Shown: positions 23,301 to 34,565 of the stretch, one piece after another
Layout: each line of letters begins with the position of its first letter
How positions within the stretch are numbered: the first letter of the stretch is position 1
Assembly: GCF_001723175.1 (NCBI RefSeq)
Contig: NC_064650.1
Coordinates: 4,712,001 to 4,776,000 of the forward strand
Direction of reading: 5' to 3'
Length of the DNA stretch: 64,000 nt
Source of the DNA: Penicillium oxalicum
Taxonomy: Eukaryota; Ascomycota; Eurotiomycetes; Eurotiales; Aspergillaceae
Notes under the pieces: model-generated
Told to the model about the DNA's origin: nothing
Databases searched by the model: none
Seen by the model: only the letters and a program-made list of their open reading frames with translations
Program-made: the position numbers and the translations under genes

Positions 23301-26300
23301 AGCGGCAGTCTGGGTCGTAGTTTCAGCAAGAGCTATTCAACCAGCAACTTACGCAAATCCTTCCTTCCGGAGGAGGATAGCATCTTGGCCCCCGGTGCCC
23401 TTTTGTCAACCAGCTCCCGCGGTCAGACTGGAACCTTGAAGCGCCTGACCATTGACCGATCTCTGAGGAATGACCTGTTTTCGCGCCCAGCCAGCACCTC
23501 ACCGGCTGCTGTTACCAATGGAGATGATCAGCATGCCGCCGACAAACTGAAGAAAAAGGTCAGCTTCGATGCCACGCCCACTGGCGGTGAAGTCGTTCCC
23601 GTTGATTCCAAGAGCCCTGAGCCCACGGCCGAGGAGCTCGGCTTCCTTCGCTCCACCCGCAAGAGTGGAACTCTCAATGGAATTGACGGAGAAACGGAAA
23701 GACCAGAGATGGAGTCAGCACGCCGTGACCTGGCTGTTGTGCCCGAAAATTCCGAATCTGGATTGAGGGGCGCTTCCATCAAGCGTCTTTCCTTCATTCC
23801 TGGCGGTGACCCTAAGCCTGGCGACTACTGGATGTCTCCGTCTCATGCCGAACTTTCGAAGATGACTCGTGATCAGCTGAAGAATGTTGTGGATTTCACT
23901 GTCGGTCGTCAGAATTGTGGAGAGGTCACATTCAACGGCGCGGTTGACCTCACAACGGTCGATCTTGACAACATTTTCGGAGGAATTGTTGACATTGGTG
24001 TTCGCAAGATCACTGTGTATCCTGATGAGAACGTGAAGCCACCAATGGGCAAGGGGCTCAATGTTCCCTCGACCCTTCGAATTGAAAACTCTTGGCCTCG
24101 CGGACGTGACCGCAAGAACCCTCTGCCCATCACCAGCGGCCCGCTCTTCGACAAGCATATCGACCGGCTACGCAAGGTCACGGATACGGAGTTTGTTGAC
24201 TACGAAAATGAAACTGGTACTTGGGTCTTCAAAGTTCCCCATTTTACGACTTATGGTCTTGATTATGAGGATGACGAGGAGAATCAGGGAAGTGGCGCAT
24301 TGGGCGCGGGCCCTGATGACAACCGCCACCAAAAGACTGCGGATTCTCACCCCGCAAGCTTTGAGCAGTCCGCGACTTTTTCCATTGATGAGTCTTTCGT
24401 GGGGTCAATGGCTGGAGTCGACGATGACACGTTTGATTTCAAGAAGCGCAAGCTTGTTCCCGGCTCTTTTGGAAACAACGCTATGCAGAATCAGGATGAA
24501 GAAATGGATTCTGAGTATGAGACAGAGTCTTTTTTAGAGGAAGGCTCCGCGGGTTCAACTATTGAGCAGGATGACGAATTTGTCACCGAAAGCCAGCGAT
24601 CTGGCGACTCGACAGTTGGATCTGACGAGGATCAGGCGATGGACATGGCGGGCTCCTTTCCTGATCTTCGTCGTACCGTGGAGCATGATGACGTTCAAAG
24701 CACCGACAGTGATATGAACTCAACCCACCCCATCTTGAAGCCCTTCGGCACGCCGAGCAAGCCGCGTCTTGATCTCAGCGGAGACTGGGCAGAACAGCTT
24801 CAGCGCACGATCAGTCCTCGCAAACAAAACCGTGATGCCCTTCGTGAAATTCAAGCGAATGCTTTTACCGACAGACCATTGTTGTCTAAGGAGTCTCCAG
24901 CTACGAAGCTCACATCTCCCCCCAAAAAGGGCTTCACCAATAGCATCGACCTGATGAACTCCCTTTTCCAGCAGCAGCCACGGAAGCAAAACTTGCCTGG
25001 CACGCAGAAGGCGTCAAAGCCGCAGCCTAAGGGCTTCGAGGTTCGAACCCCCTCCTTGCTTTGTTCTTGATTTCGATGTTGCTTTCGCTTTTTTCCCCAT
25101 CGTCCCTTGTCCTTGATGTTCAATTGTTCTCGACTTGGTTATTTTACCGCACCCCGCTGCGCTTCCAGCCTTACCCTTACGTCAATCTGTATTTAGTTTT
25201 TGATTCCCGTCAGATAGTTGACCTAATTTGAGAAAGTCTGTACTAAATCTTCATCTTCTCTCGTACAGTGGCCATACAACAAGCAACCCAAGACCTTCGC
25301 CGACGATTCCACACAAATGAGCGAGACCGATGTGGCATTCCATGACTCATTCAAGCCTCGCTGGGGTACCATGGACTCGATCATCTGCGCCAGAAATGAT
25401 ATGACGGGACCTTTGTCCGAGGGCAACAAGCGATTCAAGGAGCGACTTTCCGTGTTCAGCGAGGGCCGCGATGTCGCGGTCTTGCAATTTGTTCCCTCAC
25501 GGACCGTATGGATTTCCAGTTTCCCGTATGTGACTGCTTCGAGGCTAACTTGCTGTTTAAAGTCATCCTACAAGCTTCTCCAGGTGCAAAAACAGCAATC
25601 CACCGTTCAGCGCGTTGACGGAACGCCACTTGTCCGCCTGAAGAAGCCTGATCTTCGACAATTCGCTCTTTCTGCATCTTCGGACGAGGAGTCACTGGTC
25701 TGGCAGCTTGCCAATATCTTGTTCAACGATGACATTGAAGACGACATCTCGGCAGGTGTCCCGCCACAGCTGCGATCAAGGTTTGCCCATAGAATCAAGA
25801 AAGATCGGTTGACACGCCTCTGGGAGTCCATCATCCGTGACCGTCATGCCCACGTTTTCGATTCTATTCGCTCGCCAGAGGAGCGTGCGATTCACTTGCT
25901 GTGTTCTCACCGTATTGACGAGGCCTGTAAGACGCTTATTGACAGCCACAATCTGCATTTGGCCACTGTCGTGGCGCAGATAGGCCGCGACGCTACGTCT
26001 CGGTCTGACATTGCGTCTCAAATTGACGTGTGGCGCCAGAATAATGTTCTATCGGAAATGCGCGAATCTGTGCGTGCACTGTATGAGCTTGTCGCCGGCA
26101 ACAGTCTTAGAAGCGAAGGCAAATTGGGAGGCGCGCTCGAGGATCGGGCAGCTACTTTCACCTTCACCGATCGATTTGAGCTTGACTGGTTTCAGGCTTT
26201 CGGTCTTCGTCTGTGGTACGGAATTGATGACGATGAGCCCATTGAGGCTGCTGTATCCAAGTTCCTCGATGACCTCGCCACAGGATTGGAGCCCGCTTTC

Positions 26301-27403
26301 CCTTACCCTTCGCACCAAGCCGATATCAAGGCATCCTTGCAGCCTGGATCAGACACTCTTGGTCGTGAGTCCCCCTTGTGGCTTCTTCTGAAGGCTTACT
26401 CCGCAACCAAGGGACAAGTCAAGATTTCTCCCATTCAGCTGCCAGCAGCTCTCCTCCCAGAGTCCATTTCTGGTGATCCTCTCTCGAATCGACTCTCGTT
26501 CCAGCTACATCACGTTCTTGCCGCTGCAATTGGTCAAAGTGACGCAGTCCAGGTCAAACAGGACCTGGTCGATCGCTTGACCTGGGACTTTGCTTCTGAG
26601 CTCCTTGCCGGAGGAGAGCTCAGTGCGGCCACTTTTGTTCTTCTGCATCTCTCGCGTGCTGACGACCGCAAACGCGCGGTCCAAGACACATTGGCTCGCT
26701 ACGCCTCCGTTCTTCCTGGCCCTACTGGCGAGGATGAATCGACTGCCAATCAGGCCTGGTTAGATATGACTTCTGAGCTCCAGGTACCGGAAGCCTGGAT
26801 CTGGCTCGCAAAGGCTCTTCACGCTCGCGACCGCGGTGACGCCACTGTTGAGGTTGACTGTTTGATTCGTGGCAAGCACTGGAACGACGCTCACGCGACA
26901 TTCTGCAGTGTGGTAGGTCCTACCGCTGTCATTTCACGAGACTATCCCACCCTTGAGCGTCTCATCTCTGGATTTGGCGATAATCCCGAGCGTAAGATGC
27001 GGGGTTGGTCCTCTGGTGGCGGTATTTACGAAGATTTCCTGCGTTTGGCCACTGCGCCCCGTGGTCGTCGGGACCCCACTCGCCTGAGCCGACTGGTCAA
27101 TGCGCTCGTCGAGATGGGTGAGCGTACCCGAAACGTGAAAGACTCGCAAGGTTTGGAGGAGAGTGTGGCATTCAAGGAGATGAGTCGTGCCGTTGCTGGA
27201 TGGATCACTCACGAGGACGTCCATGTACGTGTTCCCTTGATTGAAAGTTCCGGTCATGTTTTCGATCCATTGCTAACTTCGCTCTCTAGTCTGTGGGGCC
27301 GTCTGCTATTCTCGGCCTTCCTCTCAATGGGGATGCACGTTTGCTGCAGACTGCTGAGATGAGTCGGCGATATTACGGTATCATCATGGCAGGTGGCCAG
27401 TAA
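20362..27403 (+). CDS. sonB: Nup98/Nup96 precursor nucleoporin (SonB/Nup145 type)
   Basis: Proposed exons are 20362-20461, 20842-20946, 21307-25040, 25269-25505, 25584-27224 and 27290-27403, giving 1976 residues. The N-terminal ~680 residues are a GLFG/FG-repeat domain, interrupted at about residues 188-240 by a GLEBS segment (AFTEKDQSSN, FSFEELRLADY) that binds Gle2/Rae1. The autoproteolytic domain ends in VPHFTTYGLDYED; cleavage would fall between F1048 and T1049. The rest is the alpha-helical Nup96 part of the Nup84/Y complex. Nup98 forms the permeability barrier and takes part in mRNA export. The fourth intron (donor GTTCGA at 25041) and fifth intron (25506-25583, 78 nt) are the least certain. 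In the fifth, the best donor (GTATGT at 25526) would break the frame, so I used GTATGG. The first two introns are unusually long, 380 and 360 nt. Confidence 0.93.
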
Positions 27404-29325
27404 TTGAATAACAGGTCGAGAAGACCAAGATGAAAGCGACCTTGAAGAGAAACGAAAGCAGAAAAAAGAAAAAAGACCAAGTTGAAGGAAGTGGCTTTGG
27501 TTATTAACGATTGTGACTATCTATGTTCAGCAGTTAAGAGCAAAAATCATAACCGGGATTTTTGGTCAGCTCATGTCATTGATTTTTTGTGACTCGTCTT
27601 TGCAGCAAACCTGCTCCGTCACTTCATGTTGATTCAAGCTTCCTCGTCTGGTTTGTACCCTTCGATCTTTCCGTTAGTCGAATTCCTTTTCCGCACCATG
27701 ATTATCTTTTTTTCATATTCCAGCTTTACCCTTAACCTGACCTGTGGAATGTATTTTATATTTCTTTTATCATTCATCCGTTTCTACCTTGGAAGACTTC
27801 CATAATCCTAGGTACATTTAAGACTGCTCCATTATGGCCCGGCTCAGCGAGGGTTTTCATTATCTATCAATCGGTCGTTGACTCATTTATCATTTAAGTG
27901 GAGGAATAGCTCAGGTTGGTAACTGGAAGTTGAGGCACATGGGACGGATAGGTCTGAGTGTGGGCGAAACCTAGAAATCTATGTAGTGAAAAATAAAGGA
28001 GTGATTGTCTCCAATATGTTTCGATTAGGTATCACACTCGGCCAGGTTGGAGCCTTCATGTCCCTTCAATGGCGTGGGGTTCCCGTTTCCGCAGGTCAAC
28101 TTGGATATATGATATGTATGCCTGGGAGGGAAATCCTGACACTGATGATGTTTATTGTCCCAGCACCTACCTTCAGAGCCTCACGTCAACCAGTGTCCAC
28201 TGGACTGACAGGAGGTAGAAGTTGGACATATCGATGTAAACAGGCATGCATACTTGTGATAACACCAAGCCACCTTCAAGCCGAGGTTGTTGATACTGTA
28301 GGAGTTCGCTGGTGGCTTCCAATGGAAGGTAGTATGTTTTCGATCCATACATCCATGTAGCCCTTACAACGACGACAATGACGAATTTGTTCATATGCCC
28401 AGGTAGGTCCATACCTATACCGAACACCTAAAATAATAGACAAGTTCAATATACGCGTACCTCTAGCATGGGGATAGACATGCAACTCTCATCATCATCT
28501 CAAAAAAGCTCATCTGCACCCCGGCACTTTTTGCGAGTTCTAGGTTCCGAGTCTTATAAAAATAGGCCTGAAGCCAGGAATGTTGTACATCAAGACCCGT
28601 CGCAGCCCGAGGCAAGGCCCTGGCCAACAGCCGAGGGACTCAAATGAGATAACATGAAGTTCTAAAATCCCAAGGTGTATCGAAGTGAGATCTCGCGTTT
28701 CGCACTGTTCCTGAGAGTCGCACATGCCTATATCTTTCCAGCATTAAGCAAACAAGCATGCCCGAGTATCTGGAACGTTCAAAATCGTGGCAATTATATC
28801 TATCAATGCCCAATGTCCTGATGGTATGCATAGCATGCATCGGAACACTGCCAATCTGTCAAGCCAGGATGTTCGGCTCAGATGATCTTTTAGCCTGGTG
28901 GGTGATGGGCTCAAATTTGGAGAATTTGGAGAACCAGGAAATGAACCTCTTGAATAGATTGCAGATTGAAACCTAATTCTACTATATGCCATTTAACCTA
29001 GGTAGAACAAAACTCACTTGCAGCCGAATTCAGATAAACAGATACCTAGTAGAACACATCAATTTGCTACCGACTGTACATGAGAAAATTAACTTAGACG
29101 CGACAGAAAGGGGATCGAAAAGGATGACAAGATTGAAACAGTAAAAATAAGGGGAAAAAAAACTTGCTGCACTTGGAGATCAAAAATAGTGGAGATCTAG
29201 TTCTGTCAAGGGATACCGGATCCGTTCCTGTGTCGATTTTGCGAAACAAGAGGTGTATTGATGAGGGTGAGAGAGGAAGTGCAAAGGTGGATGAGCTTGC
29301 TTTCGTTTTTCTTTTGAATGGGTAA
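27404..29325. other. Intergenic, convergent 3' regions
   Basis: About 1.9 kb lies between the 3' ends of the nucleoporin and complex I genes. It is AT-richer than its neighbours and has only short open frames (up to 124 codons) with no recognisable product. Both 3' UTRs must lie here. Nothing else was seen. Confidence 0.5.
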
Positions 29326-31011
29326 TTACATGCCAGGGGAGATCAACTTGCCCTCGGCGCGCGCTGAAGGCTTCCAGCCACCGGCAAAGGGAGCTCCACC
29401 CACCTCCTTCTCGTACTGGCGAATGCGAGCCTCAAGCTCAGGACGGAAGTGGCGAATGAGACCCTGAATGGGCCAGGCAAAGGCCTCACCCAGAGCACAG
29501 ATGGTGTGTCCCTCGACCTGCTTGGTGAGCTCCTGGAGCATGTCGATTTCACGCTCACGGGCATTACCAGTCTCCATGCGCTGCATGATCTGCATAGTCC
29601 ACTTGCTTCCCTCGCGGCACGGGGTACATTGACCGCACGACTCGTGCTTGTAGAATGTGGAGAGGCGAGAGATGGCGCGAACAATATCCGTGGACTTGTC
29701 CATGACAATGACGGCGGCAGTGCCCAGACCAGACTGGGAGTCCTTCAAGGCGTCAAAGTCCATCAGCTGGTTGTCAGCGACAGACTTGGGAATCACGGGG
29801 GTGGAAGAACCACCGGGAATAACGGCCAAGAGGTTGTCCCAGCCACCGCGAACACCACCGCAGTGCTTCTCGATCAGGTCTCGCAGGGGAATAGACATCT
29901 CCTCCTCGACAGTGGTAGGGTTGTTGACATGTCCAGAGATACAGAAGAGCTTGGTACCGGCGTTACGCTCACGGCCGAAGGACGAGAACCAGCTGGCACC
30001 GCGGCGGATAATGGTGGGCACAACAGCGACAGTCTCGACATTGGTCACGGTACTGGGGCATCCGAAGAGACCGACAGCAGCGGGGAATGGGGGCTTCAGG
30101 CGAGGCTTACCAGCCTTACCCTCAATGGACTCGATAAGCGAAGTCTCTTCGCCACAAATGTAGGCGCCCATTCCGCGGTGAATGTAGATATCGAAATCGT
30201 AGCCACTGCCGCATGCGTTCTTGCCGATCAAGCCTGCGGCGTAGGCGTCGTTGATGGCCTGCTGCAAGACGGTAGCCTCGTGGTAGAATTCACCACGGAT
30301 GTAGATGTAGGCGGCGTTGGCGTTCATAGCACGACCGACAACCAAACAACCCTCAACCAGCTTGTGGGGGTCCTTTCGCATAATCTCGCGATCCTTGCAG
30401 GTACCGGGCTCACCCTCGTCGGCGTTGATAACCAGGTAGCGGGGGCGGGGGTCCTTGTCCCAGTCCTTGGTGTTCATGAATGACTTTATTTGAGAAGAGA
30501 TGCTCAATTAGCCGTCTGATCCCTTCGGAAATTACACGCCCGCACCACGAGGCGCTTGACATGTATGATCTTGTCAATTGCACTCACATATTTAAGACCC
30601 GAGGGGAAACCGGCACCACCGCGACCACGCAAGCCAGAGGCCTTGATCTCAGAAATGAGCTGTTACGAGGCAAATGAAGCATCATTAGTATTTCCCCAAC
30701 CACTTGGCCGATCGAATCCGGCACGCTGATGGAATGGGGGAGGCACGTACCCAGTCGTCACCCTTGAGCACGATATCCTTTGTTCGGTGCCAATCACCAC
30801 CATATTTCATAGCCGACTTGAGATCCGGGGTGTGATGTCCGTACAGGTTGGTGAAGATGCGATCCTGGTCCCGAAGCCCGCCATAGTGTCGGACTGGAGG
30901 AGCCTCCTGCACGGTAGCGAACGCGCGGGTCGCCGCTCCCTGGGCGCGGAGGGAACGGCTCGAGATGGAGGCGAAAGTTGAGGAAGAGGGAGCCGCCGCT
31001 CGAGACAGCAT
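29326..31011 (-). CDS. nuo-51: NADH:ubiquinone oxidoreductase 51-kDa flavoprotein (NDUFV1)
   Basis: Exons 31011-30751, 30659-30588 and 30483-29326 give 496 residues, matching the fungal 51-kDa subunit in length. Donors are GTACGT and GTGAGT. An Arg/Ser/Ala-rich presequence without acidic residues marks mitochondrial import. FMN- and NADH-binding signatures follow: [32 protein letters not shown] and [15 protein letters not shown]. The [4Fe-4S] N3 cluster ligands sit in [12 protein letters not shown] with the fourth cysteine in HTICALGE. The subunit takes hydride from NADH in the matrix arm of complex I. The first exon start is supported by the presequence directly preceding the mature sequence. 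A CACGTG element lies 129 nt upstream of the ATG. A long open frame on the opposite strand (29449-30483) is an echo of codon bias. Confidence 0.96.
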
Positions 31012-31388
31012 GATGGCGGTTTGTGGATGTATCGTGGAGAGTCACAATCGGGTCTCTGAGTAGAGAGAAGGGGAAGCTCACGGCAATTCTTGCGCCTGCT
31101 GAACGATCCGCCATTGCGAGGGCGCTGATTGGAGACAAGTCACGTGAATTGGAGGCATGCATGCGGCTGACTCAGCGATCGTACCCGATGGGTTTCTCAT
31201 GACGCAACTTCCCTTTTGGGACGGTACGCTTCAACATGTGTCCACGATTTACACATGAAAATCGACCTAGTGGCGTCGTTACTCTTTTTTGACTCGCTTT
31301 TTTTTTGCCACCTACAGCTATCTGGACTTTCTAATTCGTCGATTTGTCGGAGATCTAAGATCTAATCCTCAGATCGAGGAAAGCCTAT
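31012..31388. other. Intergenic, promoter of the complex I subunit
   Basis: This 377-bp gap lies between the complex I gene start and the 3' end of the SET-domain gene, both on the minus strand. It contains a CACGTG palindrome and two ATTGG (inverted CCAAT) pentamers. Confidence 0.55.
31140..31147. promoter_or_regulatory. TCACGTGA palindrome upstream of the complex I gene
   Basis: This eight-base palindrome contains the bHLH core CACGTG, 129 nt before the start codon, with ATTGG on both sides (31128-31132 and 31148-31152). Such sites bind Cbf1/Tye7-like bHLH factors and the CCAAT complex in fungi. Function here is inferred from sequence and position only. Confidence 0.45.
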
Positions 31389-33628
31389 CTAGACCTGTGG
31401 CACGTATAGACATCCAAGCTTTGGTAGGCCGGGATTCTCAATGGCCAAGACCTGCAATGGCTCGTGTGGAATGAGAACCATCTCGGATTCAGCCACATTC
31501 ATCGCCCATGCCAGCCAGCTCTGATCCATCCATCCGTCCACATCAGACAGCCAGTCCACTCCGGCCTGGCTTGTTAAAGCGTAGACACTTCCCCCATGAA
31601 CAAAGTCATTCATGTCCCGCAAGAGTTCGTCATTGTCAACAGCACCTTTTCCGGGTAATGGATACTGTTCAACCAAAAAGTCAATCCACCGCGTAAAGCG
31701 CAAAGACAAATGTGGCCGCGCTAGCGGTGATCGGCCGGTGGCTACAAGTAATGTAAGAACCAGAGCGAAGAGAGCTTTGGGACTTGTTTGCAAGGCCGGA
31801 ATTGACTGGCTGGCTTGCCCGAGCACATTGTTGAACCAGTCGCGACTTGGTGCTTGCATTTCCATGGGCAGTAGATTGAATAACTCGCCGAGGCGGAATA
31901 GTTGTCCGTTCTGCTTGAGCAGTGACTCGCGTTCCAAGATGCGAACACGCACTCTGGACAATGCTTCTGCTGAGAATTGGTCTTCGGGAATCTGTCCGAG
32001 GTGCTCGTTTAACATGGTCTTCACGTCTTCCCAAGTTTCACCTCTTTCGTGTTCCCGTGCACGCTTCAGCGTCCATGTTGCAACAACAAGGGCAGCCTTA
32101 TCGAGCGTGAGAAGACTGTTGCGGTATATCTGCGCGAAGGTTTGTTTTAAATTCGCGGGCTTTTGCTGATGATCTGGTGCGCTAGCCTCCAGGGTCATGA
32201 TATGTGAGATGAGTTCGAAACAGATCTGTGATAATGCAGCAAGCAAGCTGTGTCCGTTCCCATAACTCGAGGGGATCGACATGGATGATTCCGAGATCTG
32301 AAGATGTTTGCGTTCCCGATCGTTCGCGTGCATGATCATCAGTGAGTTGAATAGCGCAGGCGAGAAGATGGAATGTTCCATGGCGGTGTTTGGTCCAAGA
32401 AGGGGGTAATAGACACTGAAGATGTAGTAATGGTCTTCCTTTTGATTTGCTGTTTCTGGGAACATCTCAATCTGGCGGCTCCTGGCTTGGCTCAGATGAC
32501 TGTCTGGCCTCACGCCTAATTTGATGATCCGGTAGTCGGTTGGATTGTTCAGAAGGCAGAACCCGTAATTCATCAACACTGGATGTCATCAGCAACTTTC
32601 TCAAGAGATTATCAGCAGGCCCATATGACAAACATTGTTCATTATTGCGAGGACCATAGTTGTTGGATATCTCCTGGCCTGGCCCAATCTCCTCCAGTAC
32701 GACCATCCCGACATCCGAGGATCCTGCACGCCATTCCACCTTGGCCAGCGGGCGGTGATTAGGGAGGTCAATCAGGGGCAAGAATACAGAAACTCCGCTG
32801 TCTTCTCCGAGTCTTGAGGCTTCCACGACACTGGAAAGCACTTTGGGTGAGAACGCCCGAGAAGAGATCATGGTCGAAGCCCAGAGATACAAATCCCTAT
32901 CTCATAGGGTCAGATATATATATATATATAAAATCTCAAACATGTGTTGAGGCGACACATACCATGTATACTCTTCAAGACCCTCAAAGCCCACTTCTTT
33001 TAGTTTGGAGATGCACTGTTCGTATCTCTCATCCCAGACCTCGTACCGCTGCACGGACGCTTCCGGTATACCGGTACCCTGGATCCAGTCCACATCCTCC
33101 TCATCAAAGAACAGCGGCGTAGTCAAGTCTCCGGGCTGCGGTAGGGTCCTGAGATAGGGATACCAAAAGCCTTCGGCTCCACGCAGGAATTGGCCCATCA
33201 AGAAAAAGGTGGTTGTCTCCTCAACCGCCACTGCATCCATGAAAGCCCGTGGTAACTCGACGCCATGCTGCGGAAAGGACGCCTGAGGCGACTGAAATCC
33301 AATGGCATTAAAATATGACATTGTCACTCCAATCGGCGTGCTCAGCACCTTCGTCTCCGGACTGATGGGATGAGGCCAATCATCCTTGACTTGAATATGG
33401 ACACCTCGCGAGGCATCCTGCGCAACACGCACACAGTCATTCAGGGAGCCACCCTGGTTCAGAATCCAGCTGACCAGTTCTGTGTGAGCTTCCAAGGAAT
33501 GAGCTGGATCTTGCCTGTGACAGTTCATTAGTCCGGTGGTGTCCCGATATCGAGGGCTGTGCACCAGTTGCCACAGGCGTGCGGTGATAAAAGGGAAGAT
33601 TGAGCGCTCACTCGGCAGACGACGCCAT
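31389..33628 (-). CDS. SET-domain protein-lysine methyltransferase (RKM/SETD3/LSMT class)
   Basis: Four exons (33628-33612, 33514-32963, 32896-32634, 32578-31389) give 673 residues. The first exon is only 17 nt (MASSA plus part of a codon); its intron has donor GTGAGC, a GGACTAATG branch and acceptor TCACAG. The SET domain begins at LVSWILNQGGSL, continues through SRGVHIQVKDDW and TRAF-like SSRAFSPKV, and ends with LPLIDLPNHRP, the ISNNYGPRNNEQ substrate/SAM block and LLMNYGFCL. The last two pieces are joined across a 55-nt intron. The C-terminal ~390 residues are the Rubisco-LSMT-type substrate-binding domain. Members methylate ribosomal proteins, elongation factors or actin; the target here is unknown. 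A later ATG at 33528 is an alternative start that would need no micro-exon. Confidence 0.87.
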
Positions 33629-34565
33629 TCTGAAAAGGTTTGGTGAGCAAAGAGGCGATTCACAAGACTTGTCTCTTTGTTATCAACTATCACAATAAGG
33701 AAACAAGCTTAGTCTCGAGCAAGAATCAGTGTGGTATCACTTGCGCACGGAAAACTTTGGCGGGACCGTCAATGCGCTGGGGTCCACTTTTATTTTCTGT
33801 GAAGATCAGCCTCTTCCGCGGGGTATGCGCTCATCCTACTCGGCGACTTTCGTGGTACATGATTCAGCTGGCTTCCATGCTACATTGTCCTGTATGGAAT
33901 CTTTTGTCTAGAGTTATATCTATTGTGCAAGATTGAACGAGAAAGACTCATACGCAATGCAGTACAGTATGCGAGTCCAACCGACTGAAGAAATTCCATG
34001 AACTATAGAGGTTCATCGGATGCCATCTGAAATTCGAGTATCGTACAAAGCACCAATTCCTTCCTACCACCAACATACAAAGAAGTAACCGCCACCCAAA
34101 AGATCCATGCGAGGGCTCTGACATGGATACACGAGATCAGAGGCTGTCCCATCATACGAACCGTCATGAGATCTAAGGAGCATGAAGGCGAGATATCAAA
34201 CAAGACCAACACGAGACCACTCTTCGCCAGCTCGGTGAGAAATCCAACCTGCTATGCATGCCGTTCTGCACAATGCAAGAGCTAGACCAAAGAAAACCAA
34301 AACAGTTTCAATTGAGCACGAGCTCGACGGAGAGCCCAAACAGGAAAACATGAAAAGCTCGGCAAATCGAGATGCAATAACGGCAGTGTAGACTCTCTCG
34401 CCTTGCACAAGAAGGAAGAATCTCCGATCAAGGAAGAGCATTTTCAACGCGTAGTAGTCAGATACTTAGACGGAAACAGGACAGCAGTCGCAGAAAATGC
34501 ATACAAATTGAGGATAGAACGCGAAAGGGGAATCAGACGAAAAGTAAAGAGGCTGTATCTAAGCA
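33629..34565. other. Intergenic, no recognised gene
   Basis: This 937-bp gap between two minus-strand genes holds the SET-gene promoter and the SAPS-gene 3' region. Only overlapping open frames of about 60-110 codons are present, none recognisable. Confidence 0.5.

Noticed and set aside
29449..30483. Open frame of 344 codons on the plus strand
   Set aside because: It lies entirely antisense to the complex I 51-kDa exon, has low-complexity composition, and arises from the codon bias of that highly expressed gene.
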